Assembly (NCBI GenBank): GCA_023430065.1
Contig: JAEZCG010000104.1
Span: 1 to 29,956, forward strand
Reading direction: 5' to 3'
DNA length: 29,956 nt
Source: Pseudomonadota bacterium
GTDB lineage: Bacteria > Pseudomonadota > Gammaproteobacteria > Burkholderiales > SHXO01
How positions within the stretch are numbered: position 1 is the first letter of the stretch; every line of letters begins with the position of its first letter. Under the pieces are notes generated by a model. That model worked only from the letters and a program-made list of their open reading frames with translations, was not told where the DNA came from and did not search any database. The position numbers were made by a program, and so were the translations under genes. Positions 8,569 through 16,664 of the stretch are shown here, one piece after another.

Positions 8569-9279
8569 CTAGGCGATGCCCTGACGGATCCGGCGCGAAC
8601 GCGAAGGTGCGGCGGAGACGCGCTGCACAGTGCTGGAGGGCTGGTCCGCGGCAGGCGCTGGCCAGTGGCCGGCATCCACCGCAAGAGGTGCCGCCCAACC
8701 GCCTCCGCGTCGCTTCAGGACATGCAACGTGAGGCGGTTGCGTTCGCAGGCCAGCTGGATGCGTAAGGGGGCGGGTGAGGGCTGTGCAGCGCAGCGCAGG
8801 GGAGAGAACACCACTCCCATCGCCTTTCCCTGCTCGGCTGCCGATTGCAGACGGCGCAGCGCCCGCTCCGCTGCAGCACCGGGCCAGGCGATGACCGCGG
8901 AGCATGTCCCCGAGCGCAGGCAGCGTTCGGCGGCCCACAGTGTCTGCGCGTCGGCCCTGGACTCCACCACGATGAGGCGCGACAGATCGACCGCCAGGGC
9001 TTCGAACGCGGGAGCATAGGGCAGGTAGGGCGGTGCGACCAGCACCAGCCACTTCTCCTCGCGTGACAAGCGCGCCAGGGCCGGTGCGAGCAGGCGCAAC
9101 TCCCCGATGCCCGGCTGGGCGACGAGCAGCTCGGTCAGTGCCGCTCGCGGCCAGCCGCCACCCGGCAGCAGGGAATCGAGTTCAGCGAATCCGGTGGGTA
9201 CGCTCTCGACCGCGACCTTCGCATACTGCTTCCCGCGCCAGATGGCAGGATGCTGAAGGATGGAATCGAGAGCGGACAT
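8569..9279 (-). CDS. imuA: ImuA, SOS translesion-synthesis accessory protein (RecA/SulA-like)
   Basis: A 236-residue protein of the ImuA family, which resembles the RecA core and works with ImuB and DnaE2 in damage-induced mutagenesis. Recognisable parts are the N-terminal VPTGFAELDSLLPGGGWPRAAL, the degenerate P-loop-like region (LLVAQPGIGELRLL, about residues 52-65) and the LVLVAPPYLPYAPAF segment where the RecA fold continues. A classical Walker A GxxxxGKT is absent, consistent with the family. The C-terminal 40 residues are Ala/Pro/Arg-rich and probably disordered. It lies between lexA and imuB on the same strand. I see no LexA box in the 205 bases between lexA and imuA, so SOS control probably comes by read-through from the lexA promoter. 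Confidence 0.82.
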   Translation of the reverse strand: MSALDSILQHPAIWRGKQYAKVAVESVPTGFAELDSLLPGGGWPRAALTELLVAQPGIGELRLLAPALARLSREEKWLVLVAPPYLPYAPAFEALAVDLSRLIVVESRADAQTLWAAERCLRSGTCSAVIAWPGAAAERALRRLQSAAEQGKAMGVVFSPLRCAAQPSPAPLRIQLACERNRLTLHVLKRRGGGWAAPLAVDAGHWPAPAADQPSSTVQRVSAAPSRSRRIRQGIA

Positions 9280-9484
9280 GAGGAAACGGATCGGACGGCG
9301 TGATGCGACGAAGGCGAAGGCAAGCCCCCGGCCTGACGAGCCGGGAAGGCGACGAGGACGATCTCACGGCGCGATCATCGTCGCCTGACCGCCCTCACGC
9401 GCGGGGCGCCGGGTCCGCGCTGCGCAGCATCCCGCGTTCCCAACCCGGATCGCAGCGAGCGCCTGGGACCGGTCGCATCCCGCA
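9280..9484 (-). other. lexA-imuA intergenic gap with a GC-rich hairpin
   Basis: The 205 bases between lexA and imuA contain no supported gene. CCCGGC (9327-9332) and GCCGGG (9340-9345) can pair over a 7-base loop, but no T-run follows on either strand, so it is at most a weak attenuator. No second LexA box was found. Confidence 0.3.
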
Positions 9485-10093
9485 TCACAACGCCTTGCCG
9501 TTGCGGATCACGCCCACCGCGATGCCTTCGATGGTGAAGGGGTCGGTCTTCAGGTCCACCAGGATCGGCGGAAAGTCGGGGTTCTCCGCCATCAACTGCA
9601 CCTGATTGCCCTGCCGCCTGAAGCGCTTGACCGTGACTTCGTCACGCAGCCGCGCTACCACCACCTGCCCGGAACGGGCCTCGCGCGTGCCGTGCACGGC
9701 CAGCAGATCGCCATCCAGAATGCCGATGTCGCGCATGCTGGTGCCCTTCACCTTCAACAGGTAGTCGGCGCGCGGCTTGAACAGCGACGGATCGATCTGA
9801 TAACGGTACTGGACGTGCTGTTCGGCCAGGATCGGGTGCCCGGCCGCCACGCGCCCGATGACCGGGAGCCCGACATTGAAGCTGTTGCGCAGGCGGATGC
9901 CGCGCGAGGCACCCGGCAGCATCTCGATATAGCCCTTGCGCTCCAGGGCGCGCAGATGCTCCTCCGACGCATTGGCCGAGCGGAAGCCCAGTTGCCGGGC
10001 GATCTCGGCGCGCGTAGGCGGAAACCCGGTGGATTGCAGGAAATCGACGATCAACTGAAGCACTTCGGCTTGACGGGGTGTGAGCTCTTCCAT
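9485..10093 (-). CDS. lexA: LexA repressor
   Basis: A 202-residue SOS repressor and self-cleaving peptidase. The N-terminal winged helix-turn-helix contains [19 protein letters not shown]. The cleavage site Ala84-Gly85 (VAAGHP), the catalytic Ser119 (KGTSMRD) and Lys156 (EVTVKRF) fall at the same numbers as I recall for E. coli LexA. That is why I chose the ATG at 10093; an in-frame ATG at 10105 would add MRTT. A LexA box overlaps its own promoter, so it is autorepressed. imuA and imuB follow on the same strand and are its likely SOS targets by read-through. All catalytic residues are present. Confidence 0.97.
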   Translation of the reverse strand: MEELTPRQAEVLQLIVDFLQSTGFPPTRAEIARQLGFRSANASEEHLRALERKGYIEMLPGASRGIRLRNSFNVGLPVIGRVAAGHPILAEQHVQYRYQIDPSLFKPRADYLLKVKGTSMRDIGILDGDLLAVHGTREARSGQVVVARLRDEVTVKRFRRQGNQVQLMAENPDFPPILVDLKTDPFTIEGIAVGVIRNGKAL

Positions 10094-10119
10094 GGTTGTT
10101 CTCATGATTTTTCTTTATG

Positions 10120-10139
10120 TACTGTCAGTATATACATGA
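10120..10139 (-). promoter_or_regulatory. LexA box (SOS operator) upstream of lexA
   Basis: On the plus strand TACTGT-CAGTATAT-ACATGA matches the CTGT-N8-ACAG operator with a perfect first half (CTGT, 10122-10125) and one mismatch in the second (ACAT, 10134-10137). It covers the -10 hexamer of the lexA promoter, the expected place for autorepression. Confidence 0.8.
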
Positions 10140-10155
10140 AAAGAACAAATGCAAA
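10127..10155 (-). promoter_or_regulatory. Putative sigma-70 promoter of lexA
   Basis: Read on the minus strand, TTTGCA (10155-10150) and TATACT (10132-10127) are 17 bp apart. The -10 matches five of six consensus bases. It would start transcription near 10120, leaving a leader of about 27 bases to the ATG at 10093 and burying the -10 in the LexA box. Confidence 0.6.
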
Positions 10156-10219
10156 CCACCCGCCCGCACTTGCCATTGACATCGCGGCGGGCATTGCCGG
10201 CAGTGCCTCGTCGGCGCCA

Positions 10220-10253
10220 GCACCACGCTGGTGCGATCGCACTGTTGCGGTGC
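10220..10253 (+). promoter_or_regulatory. Two tandem NtrC-like enhancer sites upstream of urtA
   Basis: GCACC-ACGCT-GGTGC (10220-10234) is a perfect inverted repeat with the NtrC core arrangement (TGCACC-N5-GGTGCA type). GCACT-GTTGC-GGTGC (10239-10253) is a second copy with one mismatch, its centre 19 bp further on. They lie about 145-165 bp upstream of the start predicted from the sigma-54-like element at 10365-10380, a normal enhancer distance. Nitrogen control of a urea transporter makes biological sense. This is motif-based inference. Confidence 0.6.
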
Positions 10254-10302
10254 GTGAGGCGCAGACCCGATGCCATCCCGAGACTGCCCACCCTTGCCTC
10301 GA

Positions 10303-10320
10303 CATCGATTTAAGTCGATG
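10303..10320. repeat. Perfect inverted repeat in the urtA upstream region
   Basis: CATCGA-TTTAAG-TCGATG is a 6-bp perfect inverted repeat with a 6-bp spacer, between the NtrC-like sites and the -24/-12 element. It could bind a further regulator or aid DNA bending. No specific protein is recognised. Confidence 0.35.
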
Positions 10321-10364
10321 ACCTGAAAGACATATGCGAGAAGGATGAGACGCCATAAATCCTG

Positions 10365-10380
10365 CGGCACGCTTTGTGCG
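10365..10380 (+). promoter_or_regulatory. Putative sigma-54 (-24/-12) promoter of urtABCDE
   Basis: CGGCACG-CTTT-GTGCG has the invariant GG (10366-10367) and GC (10378-10379) ten bases apart and matches the TGGCACG-N4-TTGC consensus except for the first T and one T of the -12 element. The predicted start near 10391 gives a leader of about 100 bases to the urtA ATG. Confidence 0.5.
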
Positions 10381-10489
10381 ATGCAGGTCTGCGTGCCGCG
10401 TTGCAGTGCGACCCAGCGCACTTGGACAGCGCATGGACCTGCGGCTCGAACAAGTCCATCCATATGCTCAACTACAGGGGGTAGACCCG

Positions 10490-11743
10490 ATGCAAAGACG
10501 CGATTTTCTCAAGTTGACCGCAGCGATGGCCGGTGCCGCCACGCTGCCCGTGTCCATCGAAGCCTTCGGCGCGAAGGATCCGATCAAGGTCGGCGTGCTG
10601 CATTCGTTGTCGGGCACGATGGCCATCAGCGAGACCGCGCTGAAGAATACGGCATTGATGACCTTCGAGCAGATCAACGCCGCCGGCGGTGTGATGGGCC
10701 GTCCGATCCAGCCGGTGGTCGTCGACCCGGCCTCCAACTGGCCGCTGTTCGCCGAGAAGGCGCGCCAGCTGATCACGCAGGACAAGGTCGCCGCGGTGTT
10801 CGGTTGCTGGACCTCGGTGTCGCGCAAGTCGGTGCTGCCCGTGTTCGAGGAACTCAACGGACTGCTCTACTACCCGGTGCAGTACGAGGGCGAGGAACTG
10901 TCGAAGAACGTGTTCTATACCGGCGCCGCTCCGAACCAGCAGGCCATTCCCGCGGTCGAGTACCTGATGAGCGCGGACGGCGGCTCGGCCAAGCGCTGGT
11001 TCCTGCTGGGCACCGACTACGTCTATCCGCACACCACCAACAAGATCCTGCGTGCTTTCCTCAAGTCCAAGGGCGTCGCCGAGAAGGATATCGAGGAGAT
11101 CTACACGCCCTTCGGCCACAGCGACTACCAAACCATCGTCGCCAACATCAAGAAGTTCGCCGCAGGCGGCAAGACTGCCGTGGTGTCCACCATCAACGGC
11201 GACTCCAACGTTCCCTTCTACAAGGAACTGGGCAACCAGGGGCTGAAGGCCACGGACGTCCCCGTGGTGGCGTTCTCGGTGGGTGAGGAGGAACTGCGCG
11301 GCATCGATACCAAGCCGCTGGTCGGGCATCTGGCCGCGTGGAACTACTTCATGTCGGTGAAGAACGCGCAGAACGATGCCTTCATCAAGATGTACAAGGC
11401 GTGGGCCAGGAAGAACAGCGTGGCCAACCTCGACACGGTCGTGACCAACGATCCGATGGAAGCCACCTACGTCGGCATCCACATGTGGAAGCAGGCGGTG
11501 GAGAAGGCCAAGTCGATCGACGTCGACAAGGTGCGTCCGGCGATGTACGGCCAGACGTTCAAGGCGCCGTGCGGGTTCACCCTGACCATGGACAAGAGCA
11601 ACCACCACCTGCACAAGCCAGTCATGATCGGCGAAGTGCGGGCGGACGGTCAGTTCGACGTGGTCTGGAAGACCAAGGGACCGATCCGTGCGCAGCCCTG
11701 GAGTCCCTTCATCGCGGGCAACGAGTCGAAGCAGAACGTGTAG
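10490..11743 (+). CDS. urtA: Urea ABC transporter, substrate-binding protein
   Basis: A 417-residue periplasmic binding protein for urea, first gene of urtABCDE. It begins with a Tat-type signal (MQRRDFLKLTAAMAGAATLP) and continues with the UrtA pattern: IKVGVLHSLSGTMAISE at about residues 27-43, then FEQINAAGGVMGRPIQPVV, FGCWTSVSRKSVLPVFEEL, YYPVQYEGEE and TNDPMEATYVGIHMW. These conserved stretches separate it from the general branched-chain amino acid binders (LivJ type). ATG at 10490 is chosen because it follows AGGGGG and places the twin arginine at the N-terminus; the longer open frame to 10376 is not needed. Upstream lie NtrC-like and sigma-54-like elements, pointing to nitrogen control. 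Confidence 0.93.
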   Translation: MQRRDFLKLTAAMAGAATLPVSIEAFGAKDPIKVGVLHSLSGTMAISETALKNTALMTFEQINAAGGVMGRPIQPVVVDPASNWPLFAEKARQLITQDKVAAVFGCWTSVSRKSVLPVFEELNGLLYYPVQYEGEELSKNVFYTGAAPNQQAIPAVEYLMSADGGSAKRWFLLGTDYVYPHTTNKILRAFLKSKGVAEKDIEEIYTPFGHSDYQTIVANIKKFAAGGKTAVVSTINGDSNVPFYKELGNQGLKATDVPVVAFSVGEEELRGIDTKPLVGHLAAWNYFMSVKNAQNDAFIKMYKAWARKNSVANLDTVVTNDPMEATYVGIHMWKQAVEKAKSIDVDKVRPAMYGQTFKAPCGFTLTMDKSNHHLHKPVMIGEVRADGQFDVVWKTKGPIRAQPWSPFIAGNESKQNV

Positions 11744-11920
11744 ACGCGCGAGCGCTCCGGCGCGCGCTTCAGGCGCCGTAGCTGACCCGGGCAGCCGCCG
11801 CGATGCCGGCGGCGGTTGCCGGGGACGCGCGTCGGTCCGCCTCGTTCGCACCGAGGCTGAGTTGCCGCCTGATCCAGCATCTGCGACGTCCCGACAACCA
11901 CACAAAAGAACGGGTACACC

Positions 11921-13546
11921 TTGGCTTCCATCCTCCAGATCGCACGACGCGTGCGACCGATCCTGATCGTCCTATCCGTGCTGGGATTCGGACAGCGGGC
12001 GCTCGCGCTCGACGCGCAGCTGGTCGAGCAGCTCGCCACCGGCGACATATCCGGCAAGGTCGGGGCGATCGGCGCGCTCGTCGCATCCGGCGACCCCGCA
12101 GGACTTCCGCTGCTGCGTGCCCTGCAGGCGGGCAATCTCGCGGTCACGCCCTCAGGTCAGGTGATCCTCTCCGAAGACGGCGTCATCAAGGATGCCGTCA
12201 CCATGCAGCCGGTCGAACCTGCTCCGCAGGAGTACGAGTCGGTCGGCATCAACAACCGCGTGCGCGGCGCGCTGGAATCGGCGTTCTCCGCCTTCAGCCT
12301 CTACTCGCCCGCGCGCGATGAGCGGCTGGAGGCGGCCCGCCAGCTCGCCGACTCCCCCTCCGCATCGATCGGCACCATCCTGGACAAAGTGCTGCCCGGT
12401 GAATCCGATGCGCAGATCCGCGACCTGCTGGCGCAGGTGAAGGCCGCGATCGACCTGGGCAGCGACGATCCGCAGGTACGCCTCGCGGCCGTGAAGACGC
12501 TGAGCCAAAGCAGCTCGCAGCGCACCAAGTCTCTGCTCTTTCCGCTGCTGGAGACGGATGGCAGCGGCGCCTTCCTCGAGCCGGATGCGCGCGTGCGCGA
12601 GGAGGCGGAATTCGCCATCGGCATGATCGACAGGCGCCTGACGCTGAGCGACTATGCGGGCCGGCTGTTCTCCGGCATCAGTCTGGGGAGCATCCTGCTG
12701 CTGGCAGCCCTGGGGCTGGCCATCACCTACGGCCTGCTCGGCGTGATCAACATGGCGCACGGCGAGATGATCATGATCGGTGCCTACGCCACCTTCGTGA
12801 CCCAGCAGGTGATGCGCACCCACGCTCCCGCCTGGCTCGAATGGTATCCGCTGCTTGCCCTGCCGTTGGCCTTCACCGCTGCGGCGCTGGTGGGCATGGC
12901 GCTGGAGCGCACCGTCATCCGCTGGCTCTATGGACGCCCGCTGGAAACGCTGCTGGCGACCTGGGGCATCAGCCTGTTCCTGATCCAGCTGGTGCGCCAG
13001 ATCTTCGGCGCGCAGAACGTCGAAGTCGCCAATCCGTCCTGGATGTCCGGCGGCATCGCGTTCACCAATCTCACGCTCCCGTACAACCGGATCATCATCA
13101 TCTTCTTCGCCTTCGCGGTTCTGGCGATGGTGTGGCTGGTGCTGTCGCGCACACGCCTGGGCCTGTTCGTGCGCGGTGTCACCCAGAACCGCACGATGGC
13201 GGCGTGCGTGGGCGTTCCCACCGCGCGGGTGGACCTGCTGGCGTTCGGACTGGGCTCCGGAATCGCCGGCCTGGCCGGCTGCGCGCTTGCGCAGATCGGC
13301 AACGTCGGCCCGGATCTCGGACAGAGCACCATCATCGACTCGTTCATGGTGGTCGTGCTCGGCGGTGTCGGGCAGTTGGCCGGCACCGTGTACGCGGCCC
13401 TGGGCCTCGGCGTGGCGATGAAGTTCATGGAACCCTACATCGGAGCGGTGCCGACCAAGATCCTGATCCTGGTGCTGATCATCGCGTTCATCCAGAAGCG
13501 TCCGCAGGGACTGTTCGCCCTCAAGGGCCGTGCGGTGGAGGCCTGA
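11921..13546 (+). CDS. urtB: Urea ABC transporter, permease subunit UrtB
   Basis: A 541-residue inner-membrane permease. Residues 1-30 form a signal-like hydrophobic segment, residues about 31-240 an exported helical, HEAT-like extension that is usual in proteobacterial UrtB, and residues about 250-540 the LivH-type membrane domain. The latter holds YGLLGVINMAHGEMIMIGAY, GRPLETLLATWGISL, AQNVEVANPSWMSGG and a C-terminal VPTKILILVLIIAFIQKRPQGLF. The start appears to be TTG at 11921 after AAAAGAA; no in-frame ATG in the signal region fits, so this start is moderately certain. It follows urtA after 177 bases and is followed by urtC after four bases. Confidence 0.9.
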   Translation: MASILQIARRVRPILIVLSVLGFGQRALALDAQLVEQLATGDISGKVGAIGALVASGDPAGLPLLRALQAGNLAVTPSGQVILSEDGVIKDAVTMQPVEPAPQEYESVGINNRVRGALESAFSAFSLYSPARDERLEAARQLADSPSASIGTILDKVLPGESDAQIRDLLAQVKAAIDLGSDDPQVRLAAVKTLSQSSSQRTKSLLFPLLETDGSGAFLEPDARVREEAEFAIGMIDRRLTLSDYAGRLFSGISLGSILLLAALGLAITYGLLGVINMAHGEMIMIGAYATFVTQQVMRTHAPAWLEWYPLLALPLAFTAAALVGMALERTVIRWLYGRPLETLLATWGISLFLIQLVRQIFGAQNVEVANPSWMSGGIAFTNLTLPYNRIIIIFFAFAVLAMVWLVLSRTRLGLFVRGVTQNRTMAACVGVPTARVDLLAFGLGSGIAGLAGCALAQIGNVGPDLGQSTIIDSFMVVVLGGVGQLAGTVYAALGLGVAMKFMEPYIGAVPTKILILVLIIAFIQKRPQGLFALKGRAVEA

Positions 13547-13550
13547 GTCG

Positions 13551-14690
13551 ATGGATGCCGCACTCGCACTTCCCACCTCCGCCGGCAGCCTCGCGCAGCA
13601 CTTCGGTCAGCGCCCGCCATTGTTCGGCGCGAAGGGCTGGGCCGCCCTGCTGGCGTTCGTCCTCACTGTGACCGTGCTGATCCCGGTGCTGTTCGTCGCT
13701 GTGCCGGAGAGCAGCCCGTTCCACCTGTCGGCCTACGTCGTCACGCTGGCGGGGAAGATCATGTGCTATTGCGTGGTCGCCCTCGCGATGAATCTGATCT
13801 GGGGATATACGGGAATCCTGAGCCTCGGACATGGCGTGTTCTTCGCGCTGGGCGGCTACGCCTTCGGCATGCATCTGATGCGCATGATCGGCCGCGAGGG
13901 GCAGTACCAGAGCGAGCTGCCCGATTTCATGGTGTTCCTCGACTGGAAGGCTTACCCATGGTATTGGTCGTTCACCGACCAGTTCTGGTATGCCTGCCTG
14001 CTGGTGATACTGGTGCCCGGGCTGCTCGCCTTCGTGTTCGGTTTCTTCGCCTTCCGCTCGCGCATCAGGGGCGTCTACTTCTCCATCATCACGCAGGCGC
14101 TGACCTTCGCGTGCATGCTGCTGTTCTTCCGCAACGACACGGGGTTCGGCGGCAACAACGGCTTCACCGACTTCAAGCGCATCCTCGACTACCGCATCGC
14201 CGATCCGGGCACCCGGGCGGCCCTGTTCGCGCTGACCGGTGTCTATCTCGCCGGGGTGCTGGTCCTCACGCGCGCCATCGTGCGCTCGAAGGTCGGTCGT
14301 GTGCTCACCGCGATCCGCGATTCGGAGAGCCGGCTGATGTTCTCCGGCTATAACCCGCTGTGGTACAAGCTGTTCATCTGGACGCTGTCGGCCGTCCTGT
14401 GCGGGATCGCCGGCGCACTGTACGTTCCCCAGGTCGGCATCATCAATCCGAGCGAGATGTCGCCGGCCAACTCGATCGAGATCGCGATCTGGGTGGCCGT
14501 GGGCGGGCGCGGCACGTTGCTCGGTCCCGTTCTCGGAGCAGGGCTGGTCAACGGGGCGAAGAGCTTCTTCACCCAGTCCTTCCCGGAGTACTGGCTGTTC
14601 TTCCTCGGCCTGCTGTTCATCCTGGTGACGCTGTTTCTGCCGCGGGGCGTGATCGCCCTTCCCGACATGCTGCGCAGGAGGAAGTCATGA
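13551..14690 (+). CDS. urtC: Urea ABC transporter, permease subunit UrtC
   Basis: A 379-residue LivM-type permease forming the channel with UrtB. It shows many membrane segments and the family stretches YTGILSLGHGVFFALGGYAFG (about 90-110), FGFFAFRSRIRGVYFSIITQ, TGFGGNNGFTDF and WVAVGGRGTLLGPVLGAG. ATG 13551 is chosen because it starts four bases after the urtB stop; an in-frame ATG at 13530 lies inside urtB. Its stop overlaps the urtD start (ATGA), showing translational coupling. Length agrees with the family. Confidence 0.92.
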   Translation: MDAALALPTSAGSLAQHFGQRPPLFGAKGWAALLAFVLTVTVLIPVLFVAVPESSPFHLSAYVVTLAGKIMCYCVVALAMNLIWGYTGILSLGHGVFFALGGYAFGMHLMRMIGREGQYQSELPDFMVFLDWKAYPWYWSFTDQFWYACLLVILVPGLLAFVFGFFAFRSRIRGVYFSIITQALTFACMLLFFRNDTGFGGNNGFTDFKRILDYRIADPGTRAALFALTGVYLAGVLVLTRAIVRSKVGRVLTAIRDSESRLMFSGYNPLWYKLFIWTLSAVLCGIAGALYVPQVGIINPSEMSPANSIEIAIWVAVGGRGTLLGPVLGAGLVNGAKSFFTQSFPEYWLFFLGLLFILVTLFLPRGVIALPDMLRRRKS

Positions 14691-15508
14691 GCGCCCTGCC
14701 GACGCTCAGCGCGGCCGTGGGCGCAAGTGCGGCCGTCGGTCGCGTGGTGGGCGAGGGGGTCGACACCACCCACAAGGCGATCCTGTACCTGGAGGACATC
14801 ACCGTCAGCTTCGATGGGTTCCGCGCGCTGAACAAGCTCACGCTGACCATCGACAAGGGCGAACTGCGCTGCGTGATCGGCCCGAACGGGGCGGGCAAGA
14901 CCACGATGATGGACGTGATCACCGGCAAAACGCGGCCGGACGCGGGCAGCGCCTTCTTCGGCCAGACCATCGACCTGACCCGGCTGACCGAGGCGCAGAT
15001 CGCCCACGCCGGCATCGGCCGCAAGTTCCAGAAGCCGACCGTGTTCGAGAACCACAGTGTGTTCGAGAACCTGGAGCTGGCGATGAAGACGGACAAGCGG
15101 GTGCGCGCCAGCCTCGGCGCACGCCTGGACTCCGCGCAGTTCGATCGCATCGCGCAGACCCTGGCGCTGATCCGGCTCACCGACGAGGCCGCCAAGCGGG
15201 CCGGCCTGCTGTCGCACGGACAGAAGCAGTGGCTCGAGATCGGCATGCTGCTGATGCAGGAGCCGCAGGTGCTGCTGCTGGACGAGCCCGTGGCCGGCAT
15301 GACCGACGAGGAGACCGAGCGCACCGGCGAGCTGTTCAAGGCGCTTTCTGGCAAGCACACCGTCATCGTGGTGGAACATGACATGGAGTTCATCGCCAGC
15401 ATCGCCAACGTGGTCACCGTACTGCACGAGGGCAGCGTGCTCGCGGAGGGCGCGCTGGACGCGGTCAGGAACGACGAGCGGGTGATCGAGGTCTACCTCG
15501 GCCGCTGA
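14687..15508 (+). CDS. urtD: Urea ABC transporter, ATP-binding protein UrtD
   Basis: A 273-residue LivG-type ATPase energising urea uptake. Walker A GPNGAGKTT is at 65-73, the signature LSHGQKQ near 177-183, Walker B LLLDEPVAGM just after it, and the switch histidine follows in VVEHDMEF. The first 30 residues (Ala/Val-rich, before AILYLEDI) are a short extension commonly seen in UrtD. The ATGA overlap with urtC and the AGGAGGAAG Shine-Dalgarno fix the start. It is separated from urtE by 202 bases holding a long inverted repeat, which is unusual because urtD and urtE normally sit close together. Confidence 0.92.
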   Translation: MSALPTLSAAVGASAAVGRVVGEGVDTTHKAILYLEDITVSFDGFRALNKLTLTIDKGELRCVIGPNGAGKTTMMDVITGKTRPDAGSAFFGQTIDLTRLTEAQIAHAGIGRKFQKPTVFENHSVFENLELAMKTDKRVRASLGARLDSAQFDRIAQTLALIRLTDEAAKRAGLLSHGQKQWLEIGMLLMQEPQVLLLDEPVAGMTDEETERTGELFKALSGKHTVIVVEHDMEFIASIANVVTVLHEGSVLAEGALDAVRNDERVIEVYLGR

Positions 15509-15530
15509 CTCAAACCATTTCATCACAGGG

Positions 15531-15690
15531 GCACGAAGGACACGAAGAACTTCAACCTCTTCGAACACCGAGGACACGGAGGAGCACAGAGAACTGCAAC
15601 TGCATGAGGGTTACGTTCTCCTCCGTGTTCCTCGGTGCCCTCTGTGTTGAACGCGTTTCTTGTCCTTGCCCTTCTTCGTGTTCCTTCGTG
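15531..15690. repeat. Long imperfect inverted repeat inserted between urtD and urtE
   Basis: Two nested arm pairs can fold together. The outer left arm CACGAAGGACACGAAGAA (15532-15549) pairs with its near-exact complement at 15672-15690, which has one extra base. The inner left arm CACCGAGGACACGGAGGAG (15566-15584) pairs with the complementary arm around 15615-15636. A short stretch with CACAGAG/CTCTGTG adds to it. The units are variants of C-A-C-x-G-A-G/A-G-G-A. This resembles dispersed intergenic repeats seen in several proteobacterial genomes; I cannot check copy number here. No ORF is inside. It may act as a processing or attenuation structure within the urt transcript. Confidence 0.75.
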
Positions 15691-15710
15691 ACGTTCGTGG
15701 TAGAGAAGCC

Positions 15711-16409
15711 ATGCTCACAATATCCAATCTCGACCAGTACTACGGCTCCAGCCAGACTTTGCGCGACGTTTCCTTCGACGTGCCGTCGGGGAAGGTCACA
15801 GCGCTGCTCGGCCGCAACGGCGTGGGCAAGACCACGCTGCTGAAATGCCTGATGGGCGTCGTGCCGGTGCGCAACGGGCGCGTCGAGTTCAAGGGCGAGG
15901 ACATCACGTCGATGTCGCCCCACCTGCGCGTGCGTCGCGGCATCGGCTACGTGCCGCAGGGCCGCGAAATCTTTCCCCGGCTCACGGTCGAGGAGAATCT
16001 GCTGATGGGCATGGCGAGCCTGCCCAGGGGCGGTGCTCGCGACATCCCGGGCGAGATCTTCCAGATGTTCCCCGTGCTCGAGACCATGCTCAGGCGCCGC
16101 GGCGGCGACCTCTCCGGCGGGCAGCAGCAGCAGCTCGCGATCGGACGCGCGCTGGCGATGAGGCCGAAGGTCTTGATCCTGGACGAGCCGACGGAAGGCA
16201 TCCAGCCATCGATCATCAAGGACATCGAGCGCGTCATCCGCGCGCTTTCCCAGCGCGGTGACATGGCGATCTTGCTGGTCGAGCAGTATTTCGATTTTGC
16301 GCGCGAACTGGCCGATCAATTCGTCGTCCTGCGTCGCGGCGAGATCGTCAGGCGCGGCGGTCGCGAGGAAATGAACGCCGATGCGCTGCGTAGTCTGCTG
16401 ATCGTGTGA
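15711..16409 (+). CDS. urtE: Urea ABC transporter, ATP-binding protein UrtE
   Basis: A 232-residue LivF-type ATPase, last gene of the transporter set. Walker A GRNGVGKTT is at 34-42, GIGYVPQGREIFPRLTVEENL follows at about 78-98, the ABC signature LSGGQQQQLAIGRAL near 140-154, and Walker B VLILDEPTEGIQPS after it; the switch His of other ABC ATPases is replaced in VEQYFDFA, as is common in LivF/UrtE. The start ATG 15711 follows GAGAAG and matches the family N-terminus MLTISNLDQYYG; an open frame runs back to 15660 into the repeat. No urease genes follow in the window. Confidence 0.93.
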   Translation: MLTISNLDQYYGSSQTLRDVSFDVPSGKVTALLGRNGVGKTTLLKCLMGVVPVRNGRVEFKGEDITSMSPHLRVRRGIGYVPQGREIFPRLTVEENLLMGMASLPRGGARDIPGEIFQMFPVLETMLRRRGGDLSGGQQQQLAIGRALAMRPKVLILDEPTEGIQPSIIKDIERVIRALSQRGDMAILLVEQYFDFARELADQFVVLRRGEIVRRGGREEMNADALRSLLIV

Positions 16410-16664
16410 CGCCGGCCCCGGCGCCTGTCACGCCACGATGAGGTGCATGGTTGCAGAGGCGTGCACGCAGGCTGTGCATCCGGCAGCGCCGTCACGGCGA
16501 TGTCGAGCGCATGCGCGCGAGGACTAAGTGCCCGGAGACAAACGGGTTGATCGCCATGCCGGGAGACAATGGCGCCGGTGGCATGCCGATTGCGAAGTAG
16601 CGGACAGCGAGACGCCACCCATTGCAGCACCCGGGTGCCGACTCAACGATGTCTGCCAGGGTTG
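16410..16664 (+). other. Structured non-coding stretch downstream of urtE
   Basis: About 255 bases without a supported gene. Two adjacent small hairpins present the same loop sequence GGAGACAA: CCCG-GAGACAAA-CGGG (16531-16546) and GCC-GGGAGACAAT-GGC (16558-16573). CATGCC (16555-16560) can also pair with GGCATG (16580-16585). The stretch ends in the intrinsic terminator at 16665-16702. It may be the 3' UTR of the urt transcript or a separate small RNA; no known RNA family was recognised. Confidence 0.3.

Noticed and set aside
7257..8732. Plus-strand open frame of 491 codons across imuB
   Set aside because: Antisense shadow of imuB with no recognisable motif; imuB has clear family features.
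10101..10105. Alternative lexA start at ATG 10105
   Set aside because: It would add four residues and leave a leader of about 15 bases; starting at 10093 puts cleavage and catalytic residues at the usual LexA numbering.
10472..11905. Minus-strand open frame of 477 codons over urtA
   Set aside because: His/Arg/Gly-rich shadow opposite urtA, which is strongly supported.
11744..11920. Possible attenuator hairpin between urtA and urtB
   Set aside because: GCGCG-rich segments can pair only imperfectly and no T-run follows.
12152..13576. Minus-strand open frame of 474 codons over urtB
   Set aside because: Gln/His/Asp-rich antisense shadow of urtB.
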